A stretch of DNA of 64,000 nt from UMGS1696 sp045643285 (GTDB lineage: Bacteria; Bacillota; Clostridia; Oscillospirales; CAG-272). The notes below the pieces were generated by a model. That model ran no database searches. It had not been told where the DNA came from and saw nothing but the letters and a program-made list of their open reading frames with translations. Positions 32,395-40,269 of the stretch are shown here, piece after piece (the stretch's first letter is position 1; every line of letters starts with the position of its first letter). Location of the stretch: assembly GCA_045643285.1 (NCBI GenBank), contig JAZUKN010000025.1, positions 77,255 through 141,254 on the forward strand. The letters are read 5' to 3'. Both the position numbers and the translations under genes were made by a program.

Positions 32395-33978
32395 TTGTTT
32401 TATCAAGTAAATAATCTCCCGTATGCCATTTCGATTGGCAAAGTCGGGGAAAACGGGTTCCGCCCTATTACGTTCGACCTGACTCCTTGGACTGATGAGT
32501 TCCCGGACGCAACGGTTACGCTGACCTACAAACGCCCCGACGGTCAGGTTTACAGCCCCGCTGCAATCAGGAACGGCTCACTCATCGTTTGGACGCCATC
32601 CAACACCGACCTCGCCGTCAAGGGATGCGGTTCTTTGGAACTGAAACTCACGAACGACACGGTAGTCGGAAAGAGCGCCACTGTTGAGGTTCGGATTGAT
32701 AAATCGGTTGAACCGACCGGAGAAATCCCCTCTCCGTATCAATCGTGGTACGAAGACATCGTAAACGCCGGCATCAAGGCACAGCAGTTCCTTGATATAG
32801 CCGAAGGCGGAGAAAACGGTCAGATATGGATGAAGACCGAAAACGGACCCGCTTGGGTTTCCGTTGACGACATCCCTGATATGTTTATGCACAGACTCGG
32901 AACGGAAAGAATTGCTCCGTATCTGTTCAATGCAAAGTTCAAAGAACTTGACTACGCCGCAGGAGAAGAATACTACGAGCAGTTCAGAGGCGAACTCGGA
33001 AATTGCTCGGTTGTTGTGAACGGAAATCTTGTCGGTCGCAACTTTGATTTCAACTACGATGAAGTCAGTTACTTTGTTCTGCATACTCCCGCCGTCAAAG
33101 GCAGACACGCCGTAATCGGGTTGGCAGCCGCTCATCCCGAAATGTCTCAGGCGTTTATTGAATCGGGCGAATATTCGGAGAACTACAAGGTAGTACCGTT
33201 CCTGCTCCGTGACGGAGTAAACGATGCCGGTCTGTTCTGCGAAATCAATGTATGCCCCACCGGAGACAAAGGCATCACCACCGGGTCGAATCCCGACGGT
33301 GAGGATATGTACGCTTGTATGATACCGAGATATGTCCTCGACCACGCAGGTTCGGTCGATGAAGCGATTGCTCTCATCGCATCGAGGAACATATTTGCGG
33401 CAAACTCGGAGACAAGAAAGCAGGAGTTCCATTTCCTGCTCCACGATAGCACGAAAACTGCAGTCATTGAGTTTATCGAAAACGAGATGGTCGTCATCGA
33501 GGACTTCGTTGATGACAAACCGATTATGACGAACCTGTATCTGTACGGATATGACGGTTCGAGAGAAAGTCTTACGCCTCACGCCTGCGGCATAGAACGT
33601 CAGCAAATCCTGACAGACGGATACGGCACAGCCGGCACCGTCGAGGGTATGATTTCACTTATGCAGTCGGTTATGTACACAAAGACCTACTCCGACCTTG
33701 AAGATCCGCTCTGGCTGTCAGAGTTCAACGGTGATTACACCGACACACCGTTTGCCGTTGACCTCACGATTGACTCGCCACCTGAAGACTATGAACCGAT
33801 CCGCAACTACGAAATGGGACAGTTCCGAAACAGGAAGCGGGACGGTGAGACTTGGCATACGGTTTACACAGCCGTTTACGACATAGAACACCGGACGATA
33901 GCGATAATTCCGCAGGAAAGCGGAGAGATTTACCGCTTCGGTCTCGGTCACGATGGAAGAATTTACGAAGGAGGTTAA
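32395..33978 (+). CDS. BppU-like N-terminus fused to an Ntn-type amide hydrolase (choloylglycine/C45-like)
   Basis: 527 residues. TTG 32395 is 10 bases after AAGGAG; GTG 32386 is too close. Residues about 1-125 match baseplate upper protein N-domains (FDLTPWTDEFPDATVTLTYK, then SPYQSWYEDIVNAG). From about 200 the sequence is an N-terminal-nucleophile amide hydrolase: NCSVVVNGNLVGRNFDFN with Cys204 as likely nucleophile and Asp218, TTGSNPDGEDM, YVLDHAGSVDEAIALIA and GIERQQIL. In this family cleavage before the Cys activates the enzyme. Its place between terL and portal is unusual. Substrate (bile-acid amide, acyl-amide, penicillin-like) is unknown. Confidence 0.85.
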   Translation: MFYQVNNLPYAISIGKVGENGFRPITFDLTPWTDEFPDATVTLTYKRPDGQVYSPAAIRNGSLIVWTPSNTDLAVKGCGSLELKLTNDTVVGKSATVEVRIDKSVEPTGEIPSPYQSWYEDIVNAGIKAQQFLDIAEGGENGQIWMKTENGPAWVSVDDIPDMFMHRLGTERIAPYLFNAKFKELDYAAGEEYYEQFRGELGNCSVVVNGNLVGRNFDFNYDEVSYFVLHTPAVKGRHAVIGLAAAHPEMSQAFIESGEYSENYKVVPFLLRDGVNDAGLFCEINVCPTGDKGITTGSNPDGEDMYACMIPRYVLDHAGSVDEAIALIASRNIFAANSETRKQEFHFLLHDSTKTAVIEFIENEMVVIEDFVDDKPIMTNLYLYGYDGSRESLTPHACGIERQQILTDGYGTAGTVEGMISLMQSVMYTKTYSDLEDPLWLSEFNGDYTDTPFAVDLTIDSPPEDYEPIRNYEMGQFRNRKRDGETWHTVYTAVYDIEHRTIAIIPQESGEIYRFGLGHDGRIYEGG

Positions 33979-33984
33979 TGACCG

Positions 33985-36900
33985 ATGGACGAAAAAGCAA
34001 AGAAACAGGCAGACGCTACTCGGAGATACCAGAAGTTCATCGAGAAGCAAAGCGGAAAAGCGGTCAGACCTCTGCTTCCTCAAAAGCCGTTCCGTGATGA
34101 CGGTTTCGTGAACTTCGCCAATAAGTACGGCACGGCACAGGATACGACCGAGAACTACACGTTCCAGCGTGAAGAAGATGTGATGGACGAAGAACTCATC
34201 ACGTTCTACGAAGGAAACGGTCTGTTCGCAAAAATCATAGATGCACCCGCCGAGGAAGCGATCAAGCACGGCTTCGTTCTAGGCGATGTTAAAGATCAGG
34301 CGGTTCAGGACTTCTGCTATGAATCGCTTGACGAACTGGACTGGGAAGAAACGGCTATGACCGCTCTGAAATGGTCCAGACTGTTCGGCGGTTCCATTGT
34401 CGTTATGCTTATCAACGATGGCAGAGGCATTGACGAACCGCTCGATTGGAGCAACATTCAGTCGATTGATGACCTCCGTGTTTACGACAGGTCATTGATA
34501 CAGCCGGATACAACGTCGATGTTCACTTATGAAAGGGATGACCCGTTCAGAACGAGAGCAAGCCGACTTGGTACTCCGGAAAGATACCACGTTTACAGCA
34601 AGTACGGTAACTTCACGGTACACGAAAGCAGATGTCTGATATTCCCGAACGGCATTCTTCCCGAGAACACGACGCATTCGACGTATGAGTTCTGGGGTAT
34701 GCCCGAGTATATCCGCATCCGCCGTGCAATTCGTGATACCGAACTGGCTCACTCGAACGCAGGCAAAATGCTTGACCGCTCCGTGCAGGCGGTTTACAAG
34801 ATGAAAGACCTTGCTCAACTGCTTGCTACCGAAGAGGGTGAGGACCTCGCCGTCAAGAGAATGCAGACTGTTGACCTTGCGAGGGGTCTGTTAAGCACGA
34901 TACTCCTCGATGCCGAAGGTGAGGATTACGATTTCAAACAGTTCCAGTTCGGCGGTGTATCCGAAGTCATTGATACGGCTTGTAATTTCCTGTCGGCTCT
35001 GACCTCGATACCGCAGACCATTCTGTTTGGTCGTTCACCTGCAGGTATGAACTCGACCGGAACATCCGATTTGGAAAACTGGTACAGTTATGTTGAACGC
35101 ATACAGAAAAGGACGGTTCGCAACAACCTGCGGTATCTGCTTTCGATTATCTTCCAAGCTGGAGTTGCTACGGGAGAAATCGACGAAGTCCCGAAAATCA
35201 AGGTTGAGTTCAACCCACTATGGTCTTTGAGTGAGGCAGAACAGTCCGACCTCGAACTGAAAAAGGCACAGATCCAGCAGACCAAAGCATCGACAGCACA
35301 GATTTATGTCGATATGCAGGTAATCGACCCGACCGAAGTCAGAAAGAAACTGGCCGACAGTCAGGAATTCGATGTCGAGAATATGCTCGATGAGTACGAC
35401 CCGGGCGGAGACGACCTGTTTCCCGAAGAACCCGATGAAGACGATCCCGACGAGGGCAATTCTCCCGATGCAGCTCCCGCAGCGACCAAATTGCCGCAGG
35501 ATATGACAGATGAGGAACTTGCTCATAAGGCGTTAGAGGGCGTAAATAACGAAGATGACGAAGGGGGTACATACACATCCCTTGAACAGAAAAACCCGCT
35601 TTCTGTGGGCGTTATTGTGATTTCAGAGGGTAAGGTGCTGTGTGGTACAAGGATGCACGGCACCGGACGTGGTCTTATATGCGGTCCTGGCGGTCACATC
35701 GAAGACGGTGAGACTCCCGAGCAGGCAGCATTCAGAGAAACCGAAGAAGAATTCGGCATAAGCCCGAAGGAACTCATCCCGATTGGCTACGGCCCGAAAG
35801 AGGTTACGAGCGGGTTGACTCCCTGCCTGTTCCTCTGCACCGAATACAACGGCAAACCCTACGCTGCATCCGACGAAATCAAGGATCCGGAGTTTATCTC
35901 GCTTGAAGAACTCGAACTGCTTTCGCCCTCTCTGTTCCAGCCGTTCAAAGACGGTGTGGAAAAGGTTGTTGCTTCCCTCGATGATGAAACGCTCGAAGAC
36001 GGAGGCCCCGGAAGCGGAAACTTCGGACACGAAGGAGTTCCTGGGCAAATAGGAGGCAGTGCACCTCAAAACGGTTCAGTGCTTTCAAACAGGAAAAAGC
36101 CAAATGTTCAAAAAGCCGAAGAATTTGACAGCTATATTTCTTCTCATCATTTAGCACCGATTTACAGAGGATTTTCTGCGCCTTCAGATAAAGAAGAATC
36201 TCAAAGATTTTCCGATATAAAGCAGGGCAAAGTTCCTGTTTCCAGATCCTCGAACAGCGCACTTGGAACTGGAGTGTATTTTTGTAATAGTAAGTCAGAA
36301 GCAGAATCCTATATGTACAGAAGGCAAGGGGAAACAGGAGAAAAGTGCGGTAAAGTAGCAACTGCCGCCCTCGATGTTGGTGCTCGAACCATTGAACATT
36401 CTGACTTGATTGAAAAAAAGATGAGCCGTGAAAGTTCCGAACGTTCAAAGTTGTTTTCAATGATGAAAGAAAAAGAAACTGATTCAGACGAGTTCAGAAA
36501 AGCTGAATCTGAATACAAAAAGCTCGAAAGAATGTCGATAAGTGACTACGCTGTTTCCGAAGGTTATGACGCTATCACTGATTCCGGTACTGGATACACA
36601 GTAGTAGTAAACCAAAATGCTTTAGTTGTAAGAGACGACGGGAAAGAGTTAACATTTCCGTTTATTTCAGAAAATCCTATTGACAAATCCACATTTTCAA
36701 GTATAATAAAGTCAAAGGAAACAACGGAAGACGGAGCACCCGAAGGAAACGACAACGCAAAAGGTCCACACAAAAGAAGCAAACTTAGTCAAGCTGACAA
36801 AGATGCGTATAACAAGAGGATAATCGGTAAGAAAACTTCTGACGGAGTTGAAATCAAAATGTTCAACGATCCTCACGCATACGACAGAATAGCACAAAGA

Positions 36901-37068
36901 AATATATCGAAGAAGAAAATCGAAGATATGCTTGCGAGTAGTAAAGTTTCGCCTGATAAGACCTATCCGAAAACAAGAAGGTGTTACGACATCCCCAAGA
37001 TGAGGCTCGTTGTTGACATTACGACCGGAACCATTGTTACCGTCGAAAGAAGGAGGCAGAACAAATGA
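33985..37068 (+). CDS. Portal protein fused to NUDIX, ART-like and nuclease-toxin-like domains
   Basis: 1,027 residues, roughly twice a portal. Residues about 1-470 form a DUF1073-type portal (FANKYGTAQDTTENYTFQRE, LFGRSPAGMNSTGTSDLENW). An acidic linker leads to a NUDIX domain (about 540-660) with box GGHIEDGETPEQAAFRETEE. GGPGSGNFGHEGVPGQIGGS (about 673) opens an ADP-ribosyltransferase-like domain (YRGFSAP, ALGTGVYFCNS, VNQNALVV). DGAPEGNDNAKGPHKR then introduces a C-terminal module (HAYDRIAQRNISKKKIEDML, VVDITTGTIVTVERR) resembling DUF4258/BECR-type RNase toxins. The ART part uses AT-richer codons. These parts may be delivered into the host with phage DNA. Confidence 0.88.
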   Translation: MDEKAKKQADATRRYQKFIEKQSGKAVRPLLPQKPFRDDGFVNFANKYGTAQDTTENYTFQREEDVMDEELITFYEGNGLFAKIIDAPAEEAIKHGFVLGDVKDQAVQDFCYESLDELDWEETAMTALKWSRLFGGSIVVMLINDGRGIDEPLDWSNIQSIDDLRVYDRSLIQPDTTSMFTYERDDPFRTRASRLGTPERYHVYSKYGNFTVHESRCLIFPNGILPENTTHSTYEFWGMPEYIRIRRAIRDTELAHSNAGKMLDRSVQAVYKMKDLAQLLATEEGEDLAVKRMQTVDLARGLLSTILLDAEGEDYDFKQFQFGGVSEVIDTACNFLSALTSIPQTILFGRSPAGMNSTGTSDLENWYSYVERIQKRTVRNNLRYLLSIIFQAGVATGEIDEVPKIKVEFNPLWSLSEAEQSDLELKKAQIQQTKASTAQIYVDMQVIDPTEVRKKLADSQEFDVENMLDEYDPGGDDLFPEEPDEDDPDEGNSPDAAPAATKLPQDMTDEELAHKALEGVNNEDDEGGTYTSLEQKNPLSVGVIVISEGKVLCGTRMHGTGRGLICGPGGHIEDGETPEQAAFRETEEEFGISPKELIPIGYGPKEVTSGLTPCLFLCTEYNGKPYAASDEIKDPEFISLEELELLSPSLFQPFKDGVEKVVASLDDETLEDGGPGSGNFGHEGVPGQIGGSAPQNGSVLSNRKKPNVQKAEEFDSYISSHHLAPIYRGFSAPSDKEESQRFSDIKQGKVPVSRSSNSALGTGVYFCNSKSEAESYMYRRQGETGEKCGKVATAALDVGARTIEHSDLIEKKMSRESSERSKLFSMMKEKETDSDEFRKAESEYKKLERMSISDYAVSEGYDAITDSGTGYTVVVNQNALVVRDDGKELTFPFISENPIDKSTFSSIIKSKETTEDGAPEGNDNAKGPHKRSKLSQADKDAYNKRIIGKKTSDGVEIKMFNDPHAYDRIAQRNISKKKIEDMLASSKVSPDKTYPKTRRCYDIPKMRLVVDITTGTIVTVERRRQNK

Positions 37069-37331
37069 AAAGTGCCATTAAAGAATTGAGCGAGGAACAG
37101 ATACAGTTTGTATGCAAAGAGTGTTCTGTTGACGAAGAAACTTTGTTCTCTATGGATGATGACGAGCTGTACGACAATGTGTACGACATTATGTGCGACA
37201 TCGAATGTGCAGAAACTCCAACTAACGGAGAGAAATTAACAGAACGCTGTTCATTGGCTTCGGAAATTGTCACGATTCTCGGAAACGCAATTTCATACGA
37301 AGACGACGATGAGGAAGAAACCGAAGACTGA
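37065..37331 (+). CDS. Small acidic protein, candidate immunity protein for the portal-linked toxin
   Basis: 88 residues; ATG overlaps the portal-toxin stop (ATGA), with AGGAGG 14 bases upstream. Strongly acidic (LFSMDDDELYDNVYDIMCDI, tail EDDDEEETED), opposite in charge to the basic toxin-like C-terminus before it. Small acidic partner directly behind a toxin domain is the usual immunity arrangement. No family recognised; a simple unrelated phage gene is the alternative. Confidence 0.6.
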   Translation: MKSAIKELSEEQIQFVCKECSVDEETLFSMDDDELYDNVYDIMCDIECAETPTNGEKLTERCSLASEIVTILGNAISYEDDDEEETED

Positions 37332-37365
37332 CGCAGCAACAAAACAGGCAGAAATGCCGTAAAGA

Positions 37366-37399
37366 AGCAGAGTATCATTTGATACCCTGCTATTTTTAT
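37366..37399 (+). terminator. Intrinsic terminator after the toxin/immunity pair
   Basis: AGCAG-A-GTATC / GATAC-C-CTGCT stem (one mismatch), ATTT loop, then ATTTTTA. It lies inside the late operon, upstream of the MuF gene. Confidence 0.7.
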
Positions 37400-37444
37400 G
37401 CCGCCAAAAAGCACAAAACCACCGGGAAAGGGGGGGAAACGCCT

Positions 37445-38365
37445 TTGAACAACCTACAAAACCAGTTAGCCACAAAGGAAGCGGTAAAAAGCAAATTCAG
37501 GGGCAACAACACGGTCAAATGCAGACGTACACCGAAGTATCCGTCGTCTGCGGAGCGTGAGTTCTTCCGGGTAGTCGATGCCTTCATGAAGATGCTCAAC
37601 GAAACCCTGAAAGAGCACCTGCCGGCCGTTATGGCTTCCTACAAAAAGCAGAGGCGTGGTGACTCCCGTTTCGACGATGCCAACGGCCTCGACAAAGACA
37701 TTCGCCGTGAGTTTATGGAGATCTCGAAGGAACTGGAACAGAAGATACAGAACTTCGGAGTTCAGGAGTTTATCGAAAGGGTAGGCAAGGTCACGCAGCG
37801 GTCATCGCTCCGTGAATGGAAACGTGTCATCCACGATACGCTCGGAGTTGACCTTCTTGATGACTACTACAACGGCGATTTCTACTCAGAGCAGTTGCGT
37901 AAATGGGTTGACGAAAACGTCCTGAAAATCAAAAGCATACCCGGGACGATGCTCAATGAGATGCGTGAGACCATACTGGAAGGATACCTTCAAGGTGAAC
38001 CGATACGGGACATTCAGAAAGAGATCCAGCAGAGGTACAACGTCAACAAGCATCAGGCGCGGTCGCTTGCGAGAGACCAGATCGGAACCCTTAACTCGCA
38101 GATTACACGGCTCCAACAGAAAGATGCCGGATGCAACCGTTACAGGTGGTCCACATCGAAAGACAGCCGTGTCCGTGATTGCCACCGTGAACTTGACAAT
38201 AAGATAATCAGTTGGGACGAACCGCCTGAAATGTGGTATGAAACGAAGTCGAGAGGCAGAGTATATACCGGACGGCATTGTCATCCCGGAGAGGATTATT
38301 GTTGTCGCTGTGTTGCTATCCCGGTGTTCGACATCGAAACCCTGAACATCCCGTTCAAGAGGTGA
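37445..38365 (+). CDS. Phage Mu F-like minor head protein
   Basis: 306 residues from TTG 37445 behind a GGGGGGG stretch; the open frame upstream runs through the terminator hairpin. Head morphogenesis family: helices, then YNVNKHQARSLARDQIGTLN, RYRWSTSKDSRVRDCHRELD and the zinc-like GRHCHPGEDYCCRC at the end. Sits inside the capsid near the portal. No toxin domain is fused here, in contrast to many MuF proteins; the toxin-like module is on the portal instead. Confidence 0.88.
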   Translation: MNNLQNQLATKEAVKSKFRGNNTVKCRRTPKYPSSAEREFFRVVDAFMKMLNETLKEHLPAVMASYKKQRRGDSRFDDANGLDKDIRREFMEISKELEQKIQNFGVQEFIERVGKVTQRSSLREWKRVIHDTLGVDLLDDYYNGDFYSEQLRKWVDENVLKIKSIPGTMLNEMRETILEGYLQGEPIRDIQKEIQQRYNVNKHQARSLARDQIGTLNSQITRLQQKDAGCNRYRWSTSKDSRVRDCHRELDNKIISWDEPPEMWYETKSRGRVYTGRHCHPGEDYCCRCVAIPVFDIETLNIPFKR

Positions 38366-38369
38366 TGAT

Positions 38370-38906
38370 ATGAAAGTTACCGGAAAGATAAAGAGCATAA
38401 TGCTAGACATCGCTTCCCGACATCCTATCGTCACTCTCGAAATCAACGAGAAGCAGGAAATGTTATGCAACGCCGATGAACTGACTGCTGCGGAATGCCT
38501 CGATATTGAGATGAAGAAGCACCGGAACAAACGGAGTCTTTCAGCCAACGCCTATGCGTGGGTTATGATGGACCGTCTTGCAGAGGAACTTACCATTCCG
38601 AAAGAAAAGATTTACCGGGACATCATCAAGAACATCGGCGGCAACTGCACCTACGTCAAGGTCAGAAACGACACCATCGACAAGCTCATCGAAGAATGGG
38701 ATAAGAAAGGGCTAGGTTGGTGCAGCGAAGTCATAGACGGTGACGGCGATTACACTGAAGTTGCTCTGTACTACGGTTCCAGCACCTACGACACGAAGCA
38801 GATGTCACGGCTCATCGAACTCGTTATTCAGGAGTGCGAGGAGCAAGGCATCTCGACTGAAACCCTCGAACGTGCCGCTTATATGGAGGGGCTTCTGCAA
38901 CAATGA
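38370..38906 (+). CDS. NinB-like phage protein
   Basis: 178 residues. The segment HRNKRSLSANAYAWVMMDRL and the arrangement around it resemble NinB-type recombination proteins and their Firmicutes relatives. Unusual in the middle of head genes, with an HNH-like gene and a metallopeptidase-like gene behind it: a small inserted accessory block. Stop overlaps the next ATG. Confidence 0.65.
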   Translation: MKVTGKIKSIMLDIASRHPIVTLEINEKQEMLCNADELTAAECLDIEMKKHRNKRSLSANAYAWVMMDRLAEELTIPKEKIYRDIIKNIGGNCTYVKVRNDTIDKLIEEWDKKGLGWCSEVIDGDGDYTEVALYYGSSTYDTKQMSRLIELVIQECEEQGISTETLERAAYMEGLLQQ

Positions 38907-39199
38907 AAAGCATCCTTCAGAACGACACACAGCATTGCTTCCTGTGCGGAAGAAATGCGAACTTTGAACCGCTCGACAAGCACCACGTTTTCGGAGGTGC
39001 TTTCAGAGATAAATCGGAAAAGTACGGATTGACCGTATATCTCCACCACTTCACCTGCCATATTTTCGGAGAAAACGCAGTCCACTCCGATAATGAAGTT
39101 ATGGAGCAGTTGAAAGCATACGCACAAAAGGTTGCTATGGAGCATTACGGTTGGACTGTTGAAGACTTTATCCGAAAGTTCGGAAAGAACCATATTTGA
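38903..39199 (+). CDS. HNH-like zinc protein
   Basis: 98 residues. CFLCGRNANFEPLDKHHVFG with a C-x2-C pair and a double histidine, then LHHFTCHIFGENAVH, gives the histidine pattern of small HNH endonucleases found near phage packaging genes, where they can help terminase. Overlaps the previous gene by 4 bases. Confidence 0.75.
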   Translation: MKSILQNDTQHCFLCGRNANFEPLDKHHVFGGAFRDKSEKYGLTVYLHHFTCHIFGENAVHSDNEVMEQLKAYAQKVAMEHYGWTVEDFIRKFGKNHI

Positions 39200-39216
39200 C
39201 GAAAGGAGATCACAAA

Positions 39217-39603
39217 ATGGTAAATTATGAGCAGGACAAACGCCTTGCGGAAATCGCCGAGAAGGTCATCGAAGACCATGCCAATTTGCACCACCTGAAA
39301 GATGATCGTTGCAGGATTGCCTACCAGTATTCCGATGAGGAAAAGAAAAGCAAAGGCAAGACGGTATTCGCCGACACCGAAAAGGTCAAGGACAAACTGA
39401 AGGCGATTCTTCCGTATGACTTTATCGTCACGTTCTATCGCCCGAACACGGCAAATCTCACTGATGAGAAGATGGAACGTCTTATGTACCACGAACTCCG
39501 TCACGTCGGGTTCGATGCCGAAAAAGGAAAGTTCACGATTATCCCCCACGAAATCGAGGACTTCCGTGATGTAGTTGATGCTTGGGGCATCGACTGGATC
39601 TGA
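39217..39603 (+). CDS. Putative phage metallopeptidase-like protein
   Basis: 128 residues from ATG 39217 behind GAAAGGAG. MERLMYHELRHVGFD holds a HExxH-like HELRH zinc motif and PHEIEDF a third ligand, as in the putative phage metallopeptidase family. Substrate unknown; could process a head or host protein. Confidence 0.75.
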   Translation: MVNYEQDKRLAEIAEKVIEDHANLHHLKDDRCRIAYQYSDEEKKSKGKTVFADTEKVKDKLKAILPYDFIVTFYRPNTANLTDEKMERLMYHELRHVGFDAEKGKFTIIPHEIEDFRDVVDAWGIDWI

Positions 39604-39629
39604 AATTAACAGAAAGGTCGGTAAACCGA

Positions 39630-39806
39630 ATGGAATCGAAAGAGAAAATCAAGGTGTTCATCTGTTTCGAGGACGGCAAGACGGTGTGTATTTGCAAACG
39701 GTCAAAACGGAAGTGCAATAACCCAAAATGCGAACCGGATGTCGTAGAGCGTGACCGCTACTACGGCTGGCAACAGACATTCCGCCAGAACAGATACGGA
39801 AAGTAA
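39630..39806 (+). CDS. Small cysteine-containing phage protein
   Basis: 58 residues, AGAAAGG upstream. CICKRSKRKCNNPKC suggests a zinc knuckle; basic overall. Function unknown. Confidence 0.55.
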   Translation: MESKEKIKVFICFEDGKTVCICKRSKRKCNNPKCEPDVVERDRYYGWQQTFRQNRYGK

Positions 39807-39828
39807 TCTGAGAAAGGTCTGATGAACA

Positions 39829-39921
39829 ATGAATATCGTATCGAATAGTCGTGATTCTCCGGTACAGGCTACCGGACCTCCCGAAGCCAGAATCCGAAAG
39901 AAAGGAGTGTTTCGGCTATGA
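39829..39921 (+). CDS. Possible 30-residue leader ORF
   Basis: ATG 39829 to a TGA overlapping the next ATG. GAAAGG lies 11 bases before the start. Contains an inverted repeat TCCGGTA/TACCGGA in its DNA. No recognised product; may be a leader rather than a real protein. Confidence 0.3.
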   Translation: MNIVSNSRDSPVQATGPPEARIRKKGVFRL

Positions 39922-40229
39922 AGAATGCTTACCTTATCAGTTCCGCATCCCGGCAGATTATCAAAGTCTGCGAACGCATTGACTCTTTGGCAATGGCGTC
40001 AACGGAAGCGGAAACGCAGGGGGAACCCTCTCTCGCCGGTGCTTATGAGGAACAAGTCAACGGACAGATTGCTGACCTTCAGCAGTTAGTCCTTGAACTC
40101 ACCCGCATCGCACTGCCGGATGAAACCGACGAGAATACAGATGAAGGCAGTGTTTTTGCAGAAGGCGAACTCAACGCTGTAACAGGCGAAGAAGAAACCG
40201 ACTGCGGAGATGAGAACGTTCAGAAATGA
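39918..40229 (+). CDS. Phage protein upstream of the head protease
   Basis: 103 residues with GAAAGGAGTG upstream. Helical N-terminal half (SSASRQIIKVCERIDSLAMA) and an acidic tail. Unknown function; placed in the head-maturation block. Confidence 0.55.
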   Translation: MKNAYLISSASRQIIKVCERIDSLAMASTEAETQGEPSLAGAYEEQVNGQIADLQQLVLELTRIALPDETDENTDEGSVFAEGELNAVTGEEETDCGDENVQK

Positions 40230-40269
40230 CGTTCTCTTTTTAATATGCTCCGAAAGGAGGGGATCGTAT

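Noticed and set aside
36001..37068. Portal C-terminus as a separate misjoined gene
   Set aside because: The frame is continuous, and the two linker motifs are of a kind known to join exchangeable domains to phage structural proteins.
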